Shown here piece by piece: positions 46,401-57,898 of a DNA stretch of 64,000 nt. Every line of letters begins with the position of its first letter. Within the stretch, counting starts at the first letter, position 1. The DNA is taken from positions 94,919,946 through 94,983,945 of the forward strand of contig OY821517.1 of NCBI GenBank assembly GCA_963682025.1, written 5' to 3'. The translations under genes were made by a program, and so were the position numbers. The stretch is from Cordilura impudica (taxonomy: Eukaryota > Arthropoda > Insecta > Diptera > Scathophagidae). Below the pieces are notes generated by a model that saw nothing but the letters and a program-made list of their open reading frames with translations, made no database searches and was not told where the DNA came from.

Positions 46401-46885
46401 TAAGGTGGTTCAGATAGTTTGGTAGTATACCCTAGTCAGACAGTAATCTAGGGCACAAGTAGGGAGTTATATGGAAAAATTTCATATAGAAACCAGAAAT
46501 CAGGTTTCGTAAGGATCATCTCTCTAAAGTAAAGCTAAATTTTGGATTACTGTGTCATCAGCGGATGGCGAATGCTCAGAAAATTATAACATTAAGAAAA
46601 AAACTTAAAAAATTTGCGGTCACTACTGAATTACTGACTGAGCCTGTAACGCCAACAGATATCTTTAACTGCTGATATCTGTTGGCGGATATTATTTATA
46701 TCGTATATCTAAATGGTTCATTAACTAAACAAAACAAAATATATAGTTTACGGACTCGATAATACAAAATACTATCGCTTAATATCGGGCATTTAACTGG
46801 TATTTATAGACTGTACTAATATATTTTCTTATATAGTAGTATTTGCAAATTTCTTTCAATTTTAAAATGTCATAGCTCAATATTT
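46401..46885. other. No recognised gene
   Basis: GCCAACAGATATC / GATATCTGTTGGC form a local inverted repeat at 46650-46690. Otherwise featureless. Confidence 0.4.
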
Positions 46886-47325
46886 TTTACTAGCAGATTC
46901 CAGCGCTCGTAATTCGAATGCATTTTCTAGGCAGCTTTATTTTTCAACATAGCCAATTCACAAACCAACACTTTTATGGTTTATTATTATCGTGACTAAA
47001 AATGACAAACTCATTAACAAACAAATTAACAAATTAAATAAAACACACATAGCATATGTATAATTTTATGTATGTGTTAGTAGCAACTTTAAATGCAATT
47101 TACTCAAAAGGAAAAATTTTAAAAATCTGTAAATCTGCAAAACAGCTAAAAAGAAATACCTTTCAAATAATATAAGTTTGGTCAAAAGCGGGATAAAACG
47201 GTAGAACAAAACATCGATCACAAGAAATCGCCTAGCACATTCACACGAAATTCGAGTGCAAATTCTAGGAAATATTATTTTTTCATTCAATTTTTTCTTC
47301 CAATGTTTTTTTAATCTATACATAT

Positions 47326-50101
47326 GGGGGATTTCATGTCAAGTGCACCAACTTTTGAAACCGATGTCTTCCGATCGGGATAAAATTTGCACCAAGGTTA
47401 GTCCTATAGTAGTTTAGACACAATTTTCCAACAAGATCGGTCCAGATCTCTCTGAGTTAGAGGGGATCAAAATTTGACATTTTGGCCAAACAGGTGTTTT
47501 TTCTCAACTTTGTAACTTATTACCCATTGTTCTTAGAAAATTTTCTCCCAAATAGTTTAGATAGCTATTTCTTCAATATTTCGGAAAAAAATACTTAAAA
47601 AAAATAAAAAAATTTGTAGACTTTTTTTTTGCTAAATTAAAGCATTTTTGCCTTTTTTTCCAAAAAGGGCATTTTTTTTTTTTTTTTTTTCATAAGAAAG
47701 CTTAGGATTTTTCCTTTAAGAGCTTTTTGGTCGCTTAGTGGGATCAAAATAAATGTTTTGTAACTTAAGACAACGGTTTTTCAATTTTTCACAAATGCAC
47801 TATTTTGAATTTTTTCCTATTTGTGTCTAAAACCTTACAAATAAAACTTATACTGAGAAACTAGACAAACTAAACTTTCCGATGGTATGTAACATACCTT
47901 CATAACATAACAGAAGAGAATGGTTATCTGTAACCTGAAAGAGTTATTTGCAACATTTCAATCTGAACACGAGGATGTTAGAATTGGCTTCACGAAATTA
48001 ACCCAAATGAGACCAAAACATTGCGTTTTGGCAGAAAGCAGCGGAACTCACACAGTATGCGTTTGCATTTACCATGAAAATGTTAAACTGATGTTGAAGG
48101 AAATCAACTTAAAGTATTTTACAGATGATTCGGCAGAAGATTTACACGATTACCGCGATTGCCTTAAATTGACTATGTGTCCTAATGCAACAACTTCTTG
48201 CCACTTAGGTGAATGTACCAATTGCCCGAAAACCACATTCATCAAAGTAAATTTAATCAACTCTTTAGATCGAGAATATATAGAGGAGGTCAAATTTGAT
48301 TCTTGGATTCAGACTGATTCAGATGCACATTGAAAACAATCATTTTAAATGTGGATGATTTTGTGGAAGAAATGTGTACAGGATTGCTAAACTTGAGAAA
48401 CCATGACTTTTTGGTCAAAGAGCAATGGTCATACATTTGAAGTCTGGTGAATTCGTTATTTCATATGATTTCGCAGAAAACTATAAATATGTTCTTCAGG
48501 ATGCCATACAAGCATTCCACTTCAATAACGACCAAGCAACTATATTCACAGTAGTTATTTACTACATGAAAGATGAAAAACTGGAACACAAAAATATGGC
48601 CATCATATCCGACGATTTAAAACATGATACCGTTACAGTTTATGAGTACCAGAAGAGAATACTAAAATTTCTAAAATCTAAATTTACAGTAAAGAAGGTA
48701 TACTACGTTTCGGACGGAGCTCGTCAACATTTTAAAAACAAAAGTAGCTTGGCAAATCTTATGGCCCATGAAAAAGATTTTGGAATGCCAGCTGAGTGGC
48801 ATTTTCATCCTACTGCTCATGGTAAAGGAGCATGTGATGGTATTGGAGCAAACCTTAAAAGAAATGCAGCGAATTATAGCCTCCAGTGCTCTCATCAACA
48901 TCGCATCTTAGATGCGACTGCTTTATTCCATTGGACAAAGAATTATTGTAAAGAAACTAAAATAGTTTTTAGAAGCAAATAGGATCATCAGGAAACATTG
49001 AAAACACTGAAGAGCAGATTCGATGCTGCGGTAACAATCGATGGCACCGCTCAATGCTTTTATACCGCTTGTCGATGGAAGACTCAAGTTGAGAAAGTTT
49101 TCTGCCTCTATTCAATGCGATTTCTTTCCAAAGACAACAAATAAACCAGCAGCGAAATCAACAGCTGAACCTAGTAACGCCAAGAAAGGATTGACAAAAA
49201 AACGCAGTAAATAAAGGCAACAAAAAAGCTGGATGAAAGACTGGGTATTTAACAATTTACAAGACTTAAATACTTCATCAGCTACAATAAATTAAGTATA
49301 AAAATAGTTATGATATAAATGGATCTAATGCAATTAAGATTAAATTTTAATAAATTATTTATCTTTTTATTTTTAATATTATTATTATTATACATTAATT
49401 TAATTATTATTAAAAATAAATAAAAAATAATAATTTTTAAACATTTCTATAGAAAAAAAGCGATTTTTTTCCTGAGGTTAACATATTCTGGGTATTACAG
49501 TATCGAGGGTATAAAATTTTAGTTAGGTATGTTATATACCTTCGGAAAGTTTAGTTTGTCTAGTTTCTCAGTATAAGTTTTATTTGTAAGGTTTTAGACA
49601 CAAATAGGAAAAAATTCAAAATAGTGCATTTGTGAAAAATTGAAAAACCGTTGTCTTGAGTTACAAAACATTTATTTTGATAGATATCCCACTCCCATCC
49701 CACTAAGCGACCAAAAAGCTCTTAAAGGAAAAATCCTAAGCTTTCTTATGAAAAAAAAAAAAAAATGCCCTTTTTGGAAAAAAAAAGGCGAAAATGCTTT
49801 AATTTAGCAAAAAAAAAAAGTCTACAAATTTTTTTATTTTTTTTAAGTATTTTTTTCCGAAATATTGAAGAAATAGCTATCTAAACTATTTGGGAGAAAA
49901 TTTTCTAAGAACAATGGGTAATAAGTTACATTGTTGAGAAAAAACACCTGTTTGGCCAAAATGTCAAATTTTGATCCCCTCTAACTCAGAGAGATCTGGA
50001 CCGATCTTGCTGAAAAATTGTGTCTAAACTACTATCCAATAGGACTAACCTTGGTGCAAATTTCATCACGATCGGAAGACATCGGTTTCATGAAATCCCC
50101 C
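47326..50101 (+). mobile_element. Long-TIR DNA transposon (2.78 kb, Sola-like candidate)
   Basis: Terminal inverted repeats 47326-47897 (572 bp) and 49526-50101 (576 bp), outer ends GGGGGATTTCATG and complement, nearly identical including the inner motif GGTATGT. Flanked by ATAT on each side (47322-47325, 50102-50105), consistent with a 4-bp duplication. The interior holds one decayed plus-strand gene. Four-base duplications and this protein type suggest Sola or a related superfamily, but I am not certain of the name. Confidence 0.85.
47920..49214 (+). pseudogene. Transposase relic of the long-TIR element (5'-truncated)
   Basis: ORF 47920-48333: MVICNLKELFATFQSEHEDV, FTKLTQMRPKHCVLAESSGT, HTVCVCIYHENVKLML, CHLGECTNCPKT (Cys-rich, probably metal-binding). 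Frameshift; LKTIILNVDDFVEEMC. ORF 48425-48982: GEFVISYDFAENYKYVLQDA, FHFNNDQATIFTVVIYY, YYVSDGARQHFKNK, AEWHFHPTAHGKGACDGIGA. After a TAG at 48980 and another frameshift: ETLKTLKSRFDAAVTIDGT, then FIPLVDGRLKLRKFSASIQC and a basic tail to TAA at 49212-49214. I recognise the motif set (DFAENY, SDGA-QHFKN, HGKGACDGIG) from many arthropod genomes as a transposon protein. DFAENY and SDGA may carry catalytic Asps; inference. N-terminus missing; three lesions. Confidence 0.8.
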
Positions 50102-50240
50102 ATATATAAAAAAAGTATGAATATTTAAAATCAGCCTAAAGGTATGTTAATCAATTTTCGCAGCTCACAGTTCAACACAGAGCGTCGGATATGTAATATC
50201 TAAATCATTCGCATTACCAGGGTGTAACGAATTACTATAA

Positions 50241-51123
50241 TTATTTTATTTTATTTAATATAATATATTTTTAAGACAGATTAAACATACATTTTATCAT
50301 TCTCAGCTTCTCCTCCATATGAACTATAACTATGACAATTTTCACATTCCTCCGTGCCCGCATATTGCTTGAAAAGGGAACAAAAAATTTTCAGTTTGAG
50401 ATGTTAAACTTATTTTAAATATTTGCTGTTTTCATTAGCATTCCATAATTGAAATGTTTAGCTTTCGCACTACCATCATACATATAATTAATTAATCACT
50501 CATCTTAATTTATTTAATCAAATTGCAAAACCAATAGACCATTATGTACGAGTATGATAAATATAATTTAATATTTACTGTAATAAGCTAAGATAAATTT
50601 TAGATATTGTAGACATAAATACCAACAAAACAAGAAAATTATATATTTGCCCAAGACCAATTGTGTAATACTAATATGTACATGTCTTCAGAACGATTAA
50701 AATGAAATTGGAAAGATAATTTAGTCAATGAATTCTGCAATGCTTATTATATTGTCTTACGTATATTTACTTGTAATTCTATTGGCCTCGGTATTATAAA
50801 ATTTATATGCAAACATAATTTATGTTAACATGAAGTTAATTCCGGAAAAAATTTTGTAATTGTTAAATTATGAATAACAACATTATGGTACAAATGCATA
50901 AACAATATTTAAGCCAAAAATAGATAAATGTGTTGCCTGTAAATATGTCAAAAAAAAGTATTATTGGATGTAGTTTTTATTTTTTAAACATATGTGCTGT
51001 TTTGGATCTTAAGCCAGTTGTTAATTTAATTCCAATTCGCTTTGAAAAAAAGTTTTATCTTTTTTTCTACATTTGAACATTTTAGAACTTAAGACTCTAA
51101 CTTTATTTCTGGTATTTTTGTAT
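50241..51123. other. AT-rich DNA, no gene recognised
   Basis: No coding relics or terminal repeats visible. Confidence 0.45.
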
Positions 51124-51126
51124 GTA

Positions 51127-51176
51127 GAGTAGTAGTATTAGTAGTAGTAGTAGCAGTAGCAGTAGTAGTAGTAGTA
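51127..51176. repeat. (AGT/TAC)n microsatellite, likely LINE-E 3' tail
   Basis: About sixteen AGT-type triplets with ATT and AGC variants. Its position right after the C-terminal coding relic of LINE-E on the minus strand suggests a simple-repeat tail rather than an independent microsatellite. Confidence 0.6.
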
Positions 51177-53576
51177 TTTCTTTATTTACAATAAAAATAA
51201 TTTTACTTATTTTAAAATAATTACATTTGAAAAATACAACAATATTATTGCAAACAAGAAAAGTGTAAATTTTCGACAATGTTATATAAAACGTCTGTCT
51301 ATTAAATAAAGATTATTTACCTTTGATTTAGCAAGGATTTGAATTTACCAAAATTGTAAAAAATTTATTTTATATGAATTTGTTCGAGAGTCTAGTGTGT
51401 GGTGTTGATTTGGACATATACTATTTAAAAGTTGATTCTTTTGAGGTATCCACTGATATTCGCCAGACTGTGTACTGAACCATGATGCATTGAGATTGAT
51501 GGCAATGGCTCTTTAATCCAAAATAAATCTATTCGAATAAGTATGTGTGTTATTTGAAATGGTTGAAATGGTAGTCTATTGGACTGGTATTGAAATAACA
51601 CTCGAGTAATATACTGCAAATGAAGTCTAAAGTGTAAAGATGATTATTCACGGCACCAGTTTCAAGCAGAAGAGCGTAATTTGGTGTATTTCCTGGCAGG
51701 TTTTAAATTTTTTTTTATAAAATATCGCTATAATTTATCTATTTCTTCAAAATGTCCAAAACCCCACACCTGCGATGCATACGCTTGTGTTGATCTGCAA
51801 ACTGACAGAAAATACTCCACTTTTGTCTAAGCTGGATATGTTCATTAGCAAGAAAGGTTTTCCATGTGCAATTTATTGCGCTTTTATCGTCTTGTTTCAA
51901 TATGTTTTGCAAATTTCATTTTGGGTGTAAGAATTACTCCAAGATAGGTATACACGCTGGTTATGTCTATATACTTTCCTCTGAATGTCCATTTTTTCTG
52001 TGATTTTATTCTGCTACCATTTATAAATAACATTATCTCTGACTTGTTAAGATTCACTTCAAGATTCCATAAATCACAATAAATTTCCAAGTTGGCTATC
52101 ATTTTTTGAAGTATATCTACATCATCTGCTAAAATGACGATGTCATTCGCGTACATTAGCAGTCTGATATTTATATTTTCCACATTCATTTTACCACCTA
52201 AACAGTCATGTAAATAATTGATATACAATGAAAATAGAAATGGCGATAACAAGCATACTTGTTTCACACCCAAATTCATTTGAAAGTACTCAGAGAACTC
52301 TTCACCATTCCACACCGCAGACTTAGTATCCGCATAAATACCTTCGATTATTTTAACAAATTTATATGTAATTCCGATTGATTACAATTTATATACTAAC
52401 GATTTTCGAGCTATCTTATCAAATGCTGCTTTGAAATCGACAAAGAATGCAAATACTTTTTTTCTTTTCAGCTAGCTTTTTGTTGACGATCCCTGCCAGG
52501 TTATATATGTTATCAATTGTCGAGTATCCTTCTCTGAATCTAGCCTGATAAATTGTCAACATATGGTTCCTTTAAATCCATTGATAAAATGTTTTATTTA
52601 AAATGCGCATCATTAGTTTTCCAATACAATTCACGGAAGATATCCCTCTGCAGTTTTCGGCCATGTTAGGGTCGCCCTTTTTAAATACTGGAAATACTAC
52701 AGTTTTTTAAAATACATCATCTATTTTACATTCGTTATACATTTTGTTGTATAATTTTAATCAATTGCTTTCAAATTCTTCAGTGGCATTAACAATAAAC
52801 TCATACGGTATTCCATCTTCTCCATCTTTATTACGTTTGCTGTTTCTCAACACCAGTGTTAGTTAATTCAACTAGAGTAATAGGGTGAGAAACTAGAGAA
52901 ACTCTTGTGATATTTGAGGAAAATTCTGCAATATTGTAAAATATTCTTTGTATTACACTGTGAAACAAATTCAGGTTAGCAAAAGTTAGGACGATTCTGA
53001 GAGTGAGGGGTGAATAGAGGCTAAATTAGAAGACCCGTATCGCGGCGTTTGTTTGTGTTAGTTCGAATTTTCTTTTTAATCGACCTTCGAAATTTGCAGT
53101 CAAATGCAGATTTTCAGCATATTGTTTATATGGTTTTTTGGCTATAACTCGTCGACTAATTGATATTTTTTCAATCTGTTAAAGCCAAATTATTGCTAGA
53201 GACAACAATTAAAATTTTTTAAAAAATTGATTTAGAAAATTTTTGTGGTGCTTATGAAGCAAAATGTTGCAAAATTCTTTTTTTTTCATGCTTTTTGAAA
53301 ATATTTTCCACAAAACTAAGTCTTTTTTGCTTTCTGTTTGATCTATAATATGCTTCTCAGTTTCTTCAATAAATTTAATTTGAAAAGAAAACAATCCTAA
53401 ATAATACAAAACTTGCGTTTTCCAGCTTAATATTAATTTACTTCTCATTTTTATGTACCAATTTTGTTCAGTGTTGGTTTTGAAGAAACATTGAAAAAGA
53501 AATTGTAAAAATATGGAAAAAATATATTTTTGAAATGTTTAGTTATGAAAAGTTTTAAGTAAAAAAATTAAATAAT

Positions 53577-54254
53577 TTAAATTAATGATTTGGCCAGTTG
53601 CCGTTTAGCAGGCGGCTGTGGATCAACATCACTGCTCTCTCTAATATCTTGGTCATCGTCATCATCATCAGAAAGATCGATAATTTCGTCCAACAGATAT
53701 TCTGGGATTTCATTTTTGTCTTCCCCTTCTTCCTCTTTTTCCTCGTCTTCCTCTTCTTCAAAGGTGTTTTTATACCACCAACAAATTTCAGCGAGTATTG
53801 CATCTGGAGATTTCTTTCCTCTGTACCTGAAACGAAAATAGTTTTCAATCGTTAACATGTTTAAATTGTGCACTCTGACAAAGATATTAGAAAAATCTAG
53901 GAATTCAAAATATGCACACTCTATAGTTACCTTATTTCAAATTTGGTGATAACGTTCGCCTTGCTCATCAGATTCAGTTGGCAACTGTTGAGCGAGTTGA
54001 TAAAGATGCTGATGCAAGAGATGAATTTTGTACGACATATTAACCCCAATTTCATCGAAAGCTGCCAACACGTTTGCAACAGATTGCCTGTAGTTGTCTT
54101 TGCGTTCTTTATACAAAAGTCCTTTAATGGCTGCCTTCAATGCGAGCCATGCATTTAATTCTCGGTCTGTCAGAACTTGGTCAAAATCTTGACGACTCAT
54201 TAGTTTCCGTATGTCGGGACCATTAATCGCTACCTGTGCAGTGGTTGAAAACAA
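53577..54254 (-). pseudogene. E2-encoded protein, C-terminal exons (GERYHQ family)
   Basis: Exon A (54254-53931): TTAQVAINGPDIRKLMSRQD, FDQVLTDRELNAWLALKAAI, NYRQSVANVLAAFDEIGVNM, SYKIHLLHQHLYQLAQQLPT, DEQGERYHQ. Exon B (53826-53577): YRGKKSPDAILAEICWWYKN, an acidic stretch of Glu/Asp, then PPAKRQLAKSLI and stop. The intron 53827-53930 starts GTAACT and ends TTTCAG. Just before the junction a small deletion changes HQD...PFEI to HQI-stop, so it is broken. TGTTTTCAACCACTGCACAG upstream looks like an older 3' splice site, so earlier exons were deleted. E1's GPQIRQLF, HSHLDFF, GERFHQD and CW motifs align in the same order. Function unknown; probably the transposase or a partner. Confidence 0.7.
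53827..53930 (-). other. Probable intron in the E2 gene
   Basis: On the minus strand GTAACTATAG at 53930 downward and TTTTCGTTTCAG ending at 53827, 104 bp. Splicing joins ...TTT GAA ATA AG to G TAC AGA GGA, giving FEIRYRGKK as expected for the family. Confidence 0.65.
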
Positions 54255-54950
54255 AAAAGTGGTTTTACTAATTCCTAATTCTTGGAACTTCCCTTTTTAA
54301 TTACTTCTACCTAAATCGCTACTTTTTTAATAGTTTTGGGATTTTTAACGCAAATTATCGACTAAGACCATTTTCTTTTCAAATGAAATTTATTGAAGAA
54401 ACTGAGAAGCATATTATAGATCAAACAGAAAGCAAAAAACTTAGTTTTGTGGAAAATATTTTCAAAAAGCATGAAAAAAAATAATTTTTCCAACATTTTG
54501 CTTCATAAGCACCACAAAAATTTTCTAAATCAATTTTTTTTTTTTTAATTTTAATTGTTGCACAGGTCTCTAGCAATAATTTGGCTTTTACAGATTGAAA
54601 AATATCAATTAGTCGACGAGTTATAGCCAAAAAAAACCATATAAACAATATGCTGAAAATCGGCATTTGACTGCAAAGTTCGAAGGTCGATTAAAAAAAA
54701 AATCGAACTAACATAAACAAACGCCGCGATACGGGTCTTCTAATTTAGCCTCTATTTTAACCCCTCACTCTCAGAATCGACCTAACTTTTGCTAACCTGA
54801 ATTTGTTCCACTGTTTTATGTAGTTGGTCCCAACTTGATAATTCTGCCCTCGTACTTCCTTCGCAGATTTCCACTATTGTTTACTCTCATTCATAAAGTT
54901 TAGTTTACTCGCCAGCTGCTGTATGTATATACAGGAAATCAAGTCTTCAC

Positions 54951-55262
54951 AAAATTTTTATGTTTACGGAAAGTCCATTTCATTTCAATTAATAATTTAT
55001 AAGGCGTATATTAAAACTCAGCGATGAAACAATGCTTTAATATTGTACCCAGTACAAATTTAGGAACTAGATATGTAAACGATATGAGTTACATATCTCA
55101 TATCAGGTTTAAATATTTCATAGACTCACTTGATAATGCGGTTAGTACAACCAGTTGCAAGCGAATTCGGTCAGCTGCTTCATCCCAATCAGTTCAGGAC
55201 ATGGTTGTCACAACAAAATTATTTCTCTTAATTAAAAAAAAAAAAATAATTAATTGTATAAA
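54951..55262. other. Spacer between LINE-E and Helitron H3
   Basis: No recognised gene; a 77-aa-type plus-strand frame from 55024 resembles nothing known to me. Confidence 0.4.
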
Positions 55263-56690
55263 TCTATACTAATATTATAAAGAGGTAATGTGTGTTTGTT
55301 TGTTTGTTTGTTTGTTTGTAGGAGGTAATATCCGTAACTACCCATCTGATCTTCCTGAAATCTTCACAGAGTCTTACTGCGGATATGGGAAGTGCTATAG
55401 GCTATAATTTTTTTTAATATTTTTAGTGGGCGTGGCACCTCCCACACAAAGTAAATTTTTAATATCATATACATATCTTGAGTACTATGATAGGGAGAGT
55501 TTTGCAAATTTGAGTAAGGTCATCTATTGTTAACATTAATAGCTATGCCGGAAATGGGCGCGATCGGATAAGTGGGCGTAGCCTCCCGTACATATAATAA
55601 TTCAATATTATATATCTCGAGTACTGTGATAGAGATAGCTTTTCAAATTTGTCTGATGTCACCTATTATTAATGTGTGTTGTCGGAAAAAAATGGGCAGT
55701 ATCGGACCAATAGGCGTGGCGCCTGCCACAAAAATTAAATATAAAATGCCATATATCAGGAGTACTGTTATAGTGAGAGTCTTGGGACTTTGTGTGAGTT
55801 CATAAGTTATCCATGTGATTAATTAGACAAAAAATGGGCGTGATAGGAGCAGTGGGCGTGACACCGCCTGTACAAAGTAAATATATGATATCGTATGACT
55901 GGTGTACTAAAAAAGGGAAGCTTTGACACTGCACGACACCATCAGATCTTAGTATGAGTAGTCGGACAAAAAATTGTTGGGTTCACACCAATGGGCGTGG
56001 CACTCCCCATGCAAAGTAACTATTTAATGTCATATATCTGGAGTATTGTAAAAGAGAGAGCTTTGTGGCTTAGCATCAGCCCATAGGTTCTTTGTATGAT
56101 TAGTCGAACAATAAAATGGGCGTGATCGAAGTAGTGGGCGTAGCACCGCCTATGCAAAGTAGATATTTAATATCATATAACTGGTGTACTATAAAAGGGA
56201 AAGACTTGATATTTTGCACAACTCCATCAGATATTAATGTGAGTAGTCCAATAAAAATTGGGCGGGATGGGATTAGTGGGCGTGGCACCTCATATATAAA
56301 AAATATGATGTACTACGAAAGCGACAGTCTTTTGACAAGTAAATTAGTTATCAGCGTGATTTGCCGTAGAAAATATATCGTCAAAATCAAAAATTCGCCA
56401 AAACCGAAAATTGCGAAAAATAAAGATCGCCCAAAAAAATCTTCAAAATCGAAAATGGGCAAAATCAAAACTTGCTAAAAAGAAAAATTGCCAAATGATA
56501 TTCTAAGCTCAAGGGCAATAGCTAAGTGTTGCCAGATCTAATTTTGATAATCCATCTTCTTGTCATGGGCACCTGCATGTACCTTGCTCCAGGGTAGGAA
56601 AGCCGAAAAATCTGATAATTGCTGTACCGAATGAAAAAACCAAAAATCATTGTACGAGTATATCAGCAAAGCACACCGGGCTACATCTAG
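55263..56690 (+). mobile_element. Non-autonomous Helitron H3, complete
   Basis: A|TCTATACTAATATTATAAAG start, (TTTG)n, tandem GGGCGTGGCACC-type units through about 56290, an A-rich tail of AAATCGCC-like repeats, GTTGCCAGATCTAA, and end AGCACACCGGGCTACATC then TAG|T. TC...CTAG ends between A and T are the Helitron signature, with no target duplication. No coding capacity, so it needs a helicase/Rep source elsewhere. The uninterrupted reference for H1. Confidence 0.9.
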
Positions 56691-57151
56691 TATAATATAC
56701 AATTTTCACTTTAAATACATTTTTAAGAATAAAAAACAGAAACATAACCCTTTACTTATAAAAGATTTTATTATTTTACTATTTATTTATAACATCAGCT
56801 CTGTCAATTGCAAAACAATTGTATATTTCACTTTGACCCTTACTAATTACTTGCAGCTTTAGGCAACATTTAGATGATGACAGCATAAAACATAGATCAT
56901 AACTTTTTTAATTTATGTTATATCTAGGGGCTGAATTGGGTTCATCTAACATAGTTTACAGGTATTAATAGAATTTATGAAAGCTTACTTTTTGGGGAAA
57001 TTGTTGTTGGAAATTGTTTTAATTTTTTTTTAACGATAAGAAAGATATAGTTGGCTTAGATCATTCATGGGAATTTTTTATTGACATTGAAATTTCCTTA
57101 GCATTAGAAAAGCTTATTGAAATGCGCAAAAATTCCATTTAAAAATAATAA
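56691..57151. other. AT-rich DNA, no gene recognised
   Basis: No coding relic or terminal repeat visible. Confidence 0.45.
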
Positions 57152-57760
57152 TTATACTCCCTACTACTTTGTTATCGGGGAATAATAAGATTGTGCTGAT
57201 GTTTGTAATTATCAAATATATTTTCTTTCTCTTTCTTTTAACTTATACTCTCTGTCTGTCTGTCTGTCGTGGGACAACCCCATTCCCACTTATCCAATTG
57301 ATCTGAAACATGGCCCATAGTTTTGCTGTGACTACAGGTTAATATTGAGGTAGTCACGCGTAGTCGCACACAGTCACGCAGTGATCGAAATGTCATTTCC
57401 CATCATCCGATCGTTCTGAAACTTGGTCCATACACTTGCTGTGAAAAAAAGCTAACTTTGACATAGTCACGCACAGTCACGCATGGTCATGCACAGTCAC
57501 GGAGAGATTTAAAACGGATTTCGCCTCATCCAATCAATCTGAAACTTGTTCGATATACTCGCTGTAAAGAAAGATTATCTTCGACATAGTCACGCACAGT
57601 CACGCATAGTCACGCACTGTCACGGAGTGATTTAAATCCAATTTCCCCTTATCCGATCGATCTGAAACTTTGTCCATAGACTTGTTGTGACCAAAGATTA
57701 ATTCTAAAATAGTTACGCAAAGTAACGCACAGTCACGTAGAGATTCAAAACTCATATTCA
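57152..57760 (-). mobile_element. Diverged R relative carrying a 123-bp satellite
   Basis: Left end TTATACTCCCTACTACTTTG then GATTGTGCTGATGTTTGTAA, clearly related to the R 3' hairpin region, followed by a (CTGT)n run at 57250-57268 in the position of (GTCC)n. From there on the body differs from R: four units anchored on TCTGAAAC at 57302, 57415, 57538 and 57661, each with a nested AGTCACGCAC decamer array. No coding capacity. Confidence 0.65.
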
Positions 57761-57898
57761 TTAGGAAAGAAAGAGTTTTATTTTAAGGCCAAAGGTACAA
57801 ATTATATGAACTGATGTTGTTTTGGGCTATAAATTAAAGTGGTGTTCCCATCGGACGTATCTACTTTTAAGTTTTCGAAAAATTTGATAAGTGGCATA

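Larger units (their letters stand above)
46886..50240 (+). repeat. Interspersed repeat Y, copy b, split by the long-TIR transposon
   Basis: Left part 46886-47325: CTAGCAGATTCCAGCGCTCG, TGTATAATTTTATGTATGTG, then AAATTCGAGTGCAAATTCTA near 47250. Right part 50106-50240: TTTTCGCAGCTCACAGTTCA, ACACAGAGCGTCGGATATG. In copy a the two parts lie together, so the 47326-50101 element was inserted into Y. Confidence 0.65.
52956..54815 (-). mobile_element. E2: long-TIR DNA transposon (1.86 kb), relative of E1
   Basis: Terminal inverted repeats 52956-53391 and 54371-54815 (about 440 bp), outer ends CACTGTGAAACAAATTC and AACAGTGGAACAAATTC. Perfect 3-bp duplication TTA at 52953-52955 and 54816-54818. LINE-E coding relics continue on both sides. 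Interior: C-terminal exons of a GERYHQ-family protein, so it is an internally deleted copy. Same duplication and related protein as E1. Confidence 0.85.
51124..54950 (-). pseudogene. LINE-E: non-LTR reverse transcriptase relic, split by E2
   Basis: Minus strand. Upstream of E2 (54930-54819): FMNESKQ, WKSAKEVRGQNYQVGTNYI. Downstream from 52952: NSKRNKDGEDGIPYEFIVNA, VVFPVFKKGDPNMAENCRGI, YQARFREGYSTIDNIYNLAG, VDFKAAFDKIARKSLVYKL, ORF 52315-51884 with MNLGVKQVCLLSPFLFSLYI and LLMYANDIVILADDVDIL (relatives YADDIVILAD, here ANDI), YLGVILTPKMKFAKHIE. The C-terminal part in other frames: RSTQAYASQVWGFGHFEEID, NTPNYALLLETGAV, and ORF 51619-51425. A (TAC)n run, seen as AGT repeats at 51127-51176, follows TGTAAATAAAGAAA and is probably the 3' tail. 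Catalytic Asp loss and many frameshifts: dead. The clade is uncertain. Confidence 0.8.

Noticed and set aside
52956..52965. CACTGTG at the E2 terminus, similar to the heptamer of RAG/Transib signals, which could link E2 to the RAG1-like relics
   Set aside because: E2 has a 3-bp TTA duplication, very long inverted repeats and a non-RAG1-like protein; Transib elements make 5-bp GC-rich duplications.
53590..53855. Plus-strand Ser-rich open frames
   Set aside because: They are the antisense of the acidic Glu/Asp tract of the E2 protein on the minus strand.
57285..57740. Regular array that might be read as CRISPR-like
   Set aside because: The units are about 123 bp, whole-unit tandem repeats with nested decamers, without distinct spacers, in a eukaryotic transposon context.
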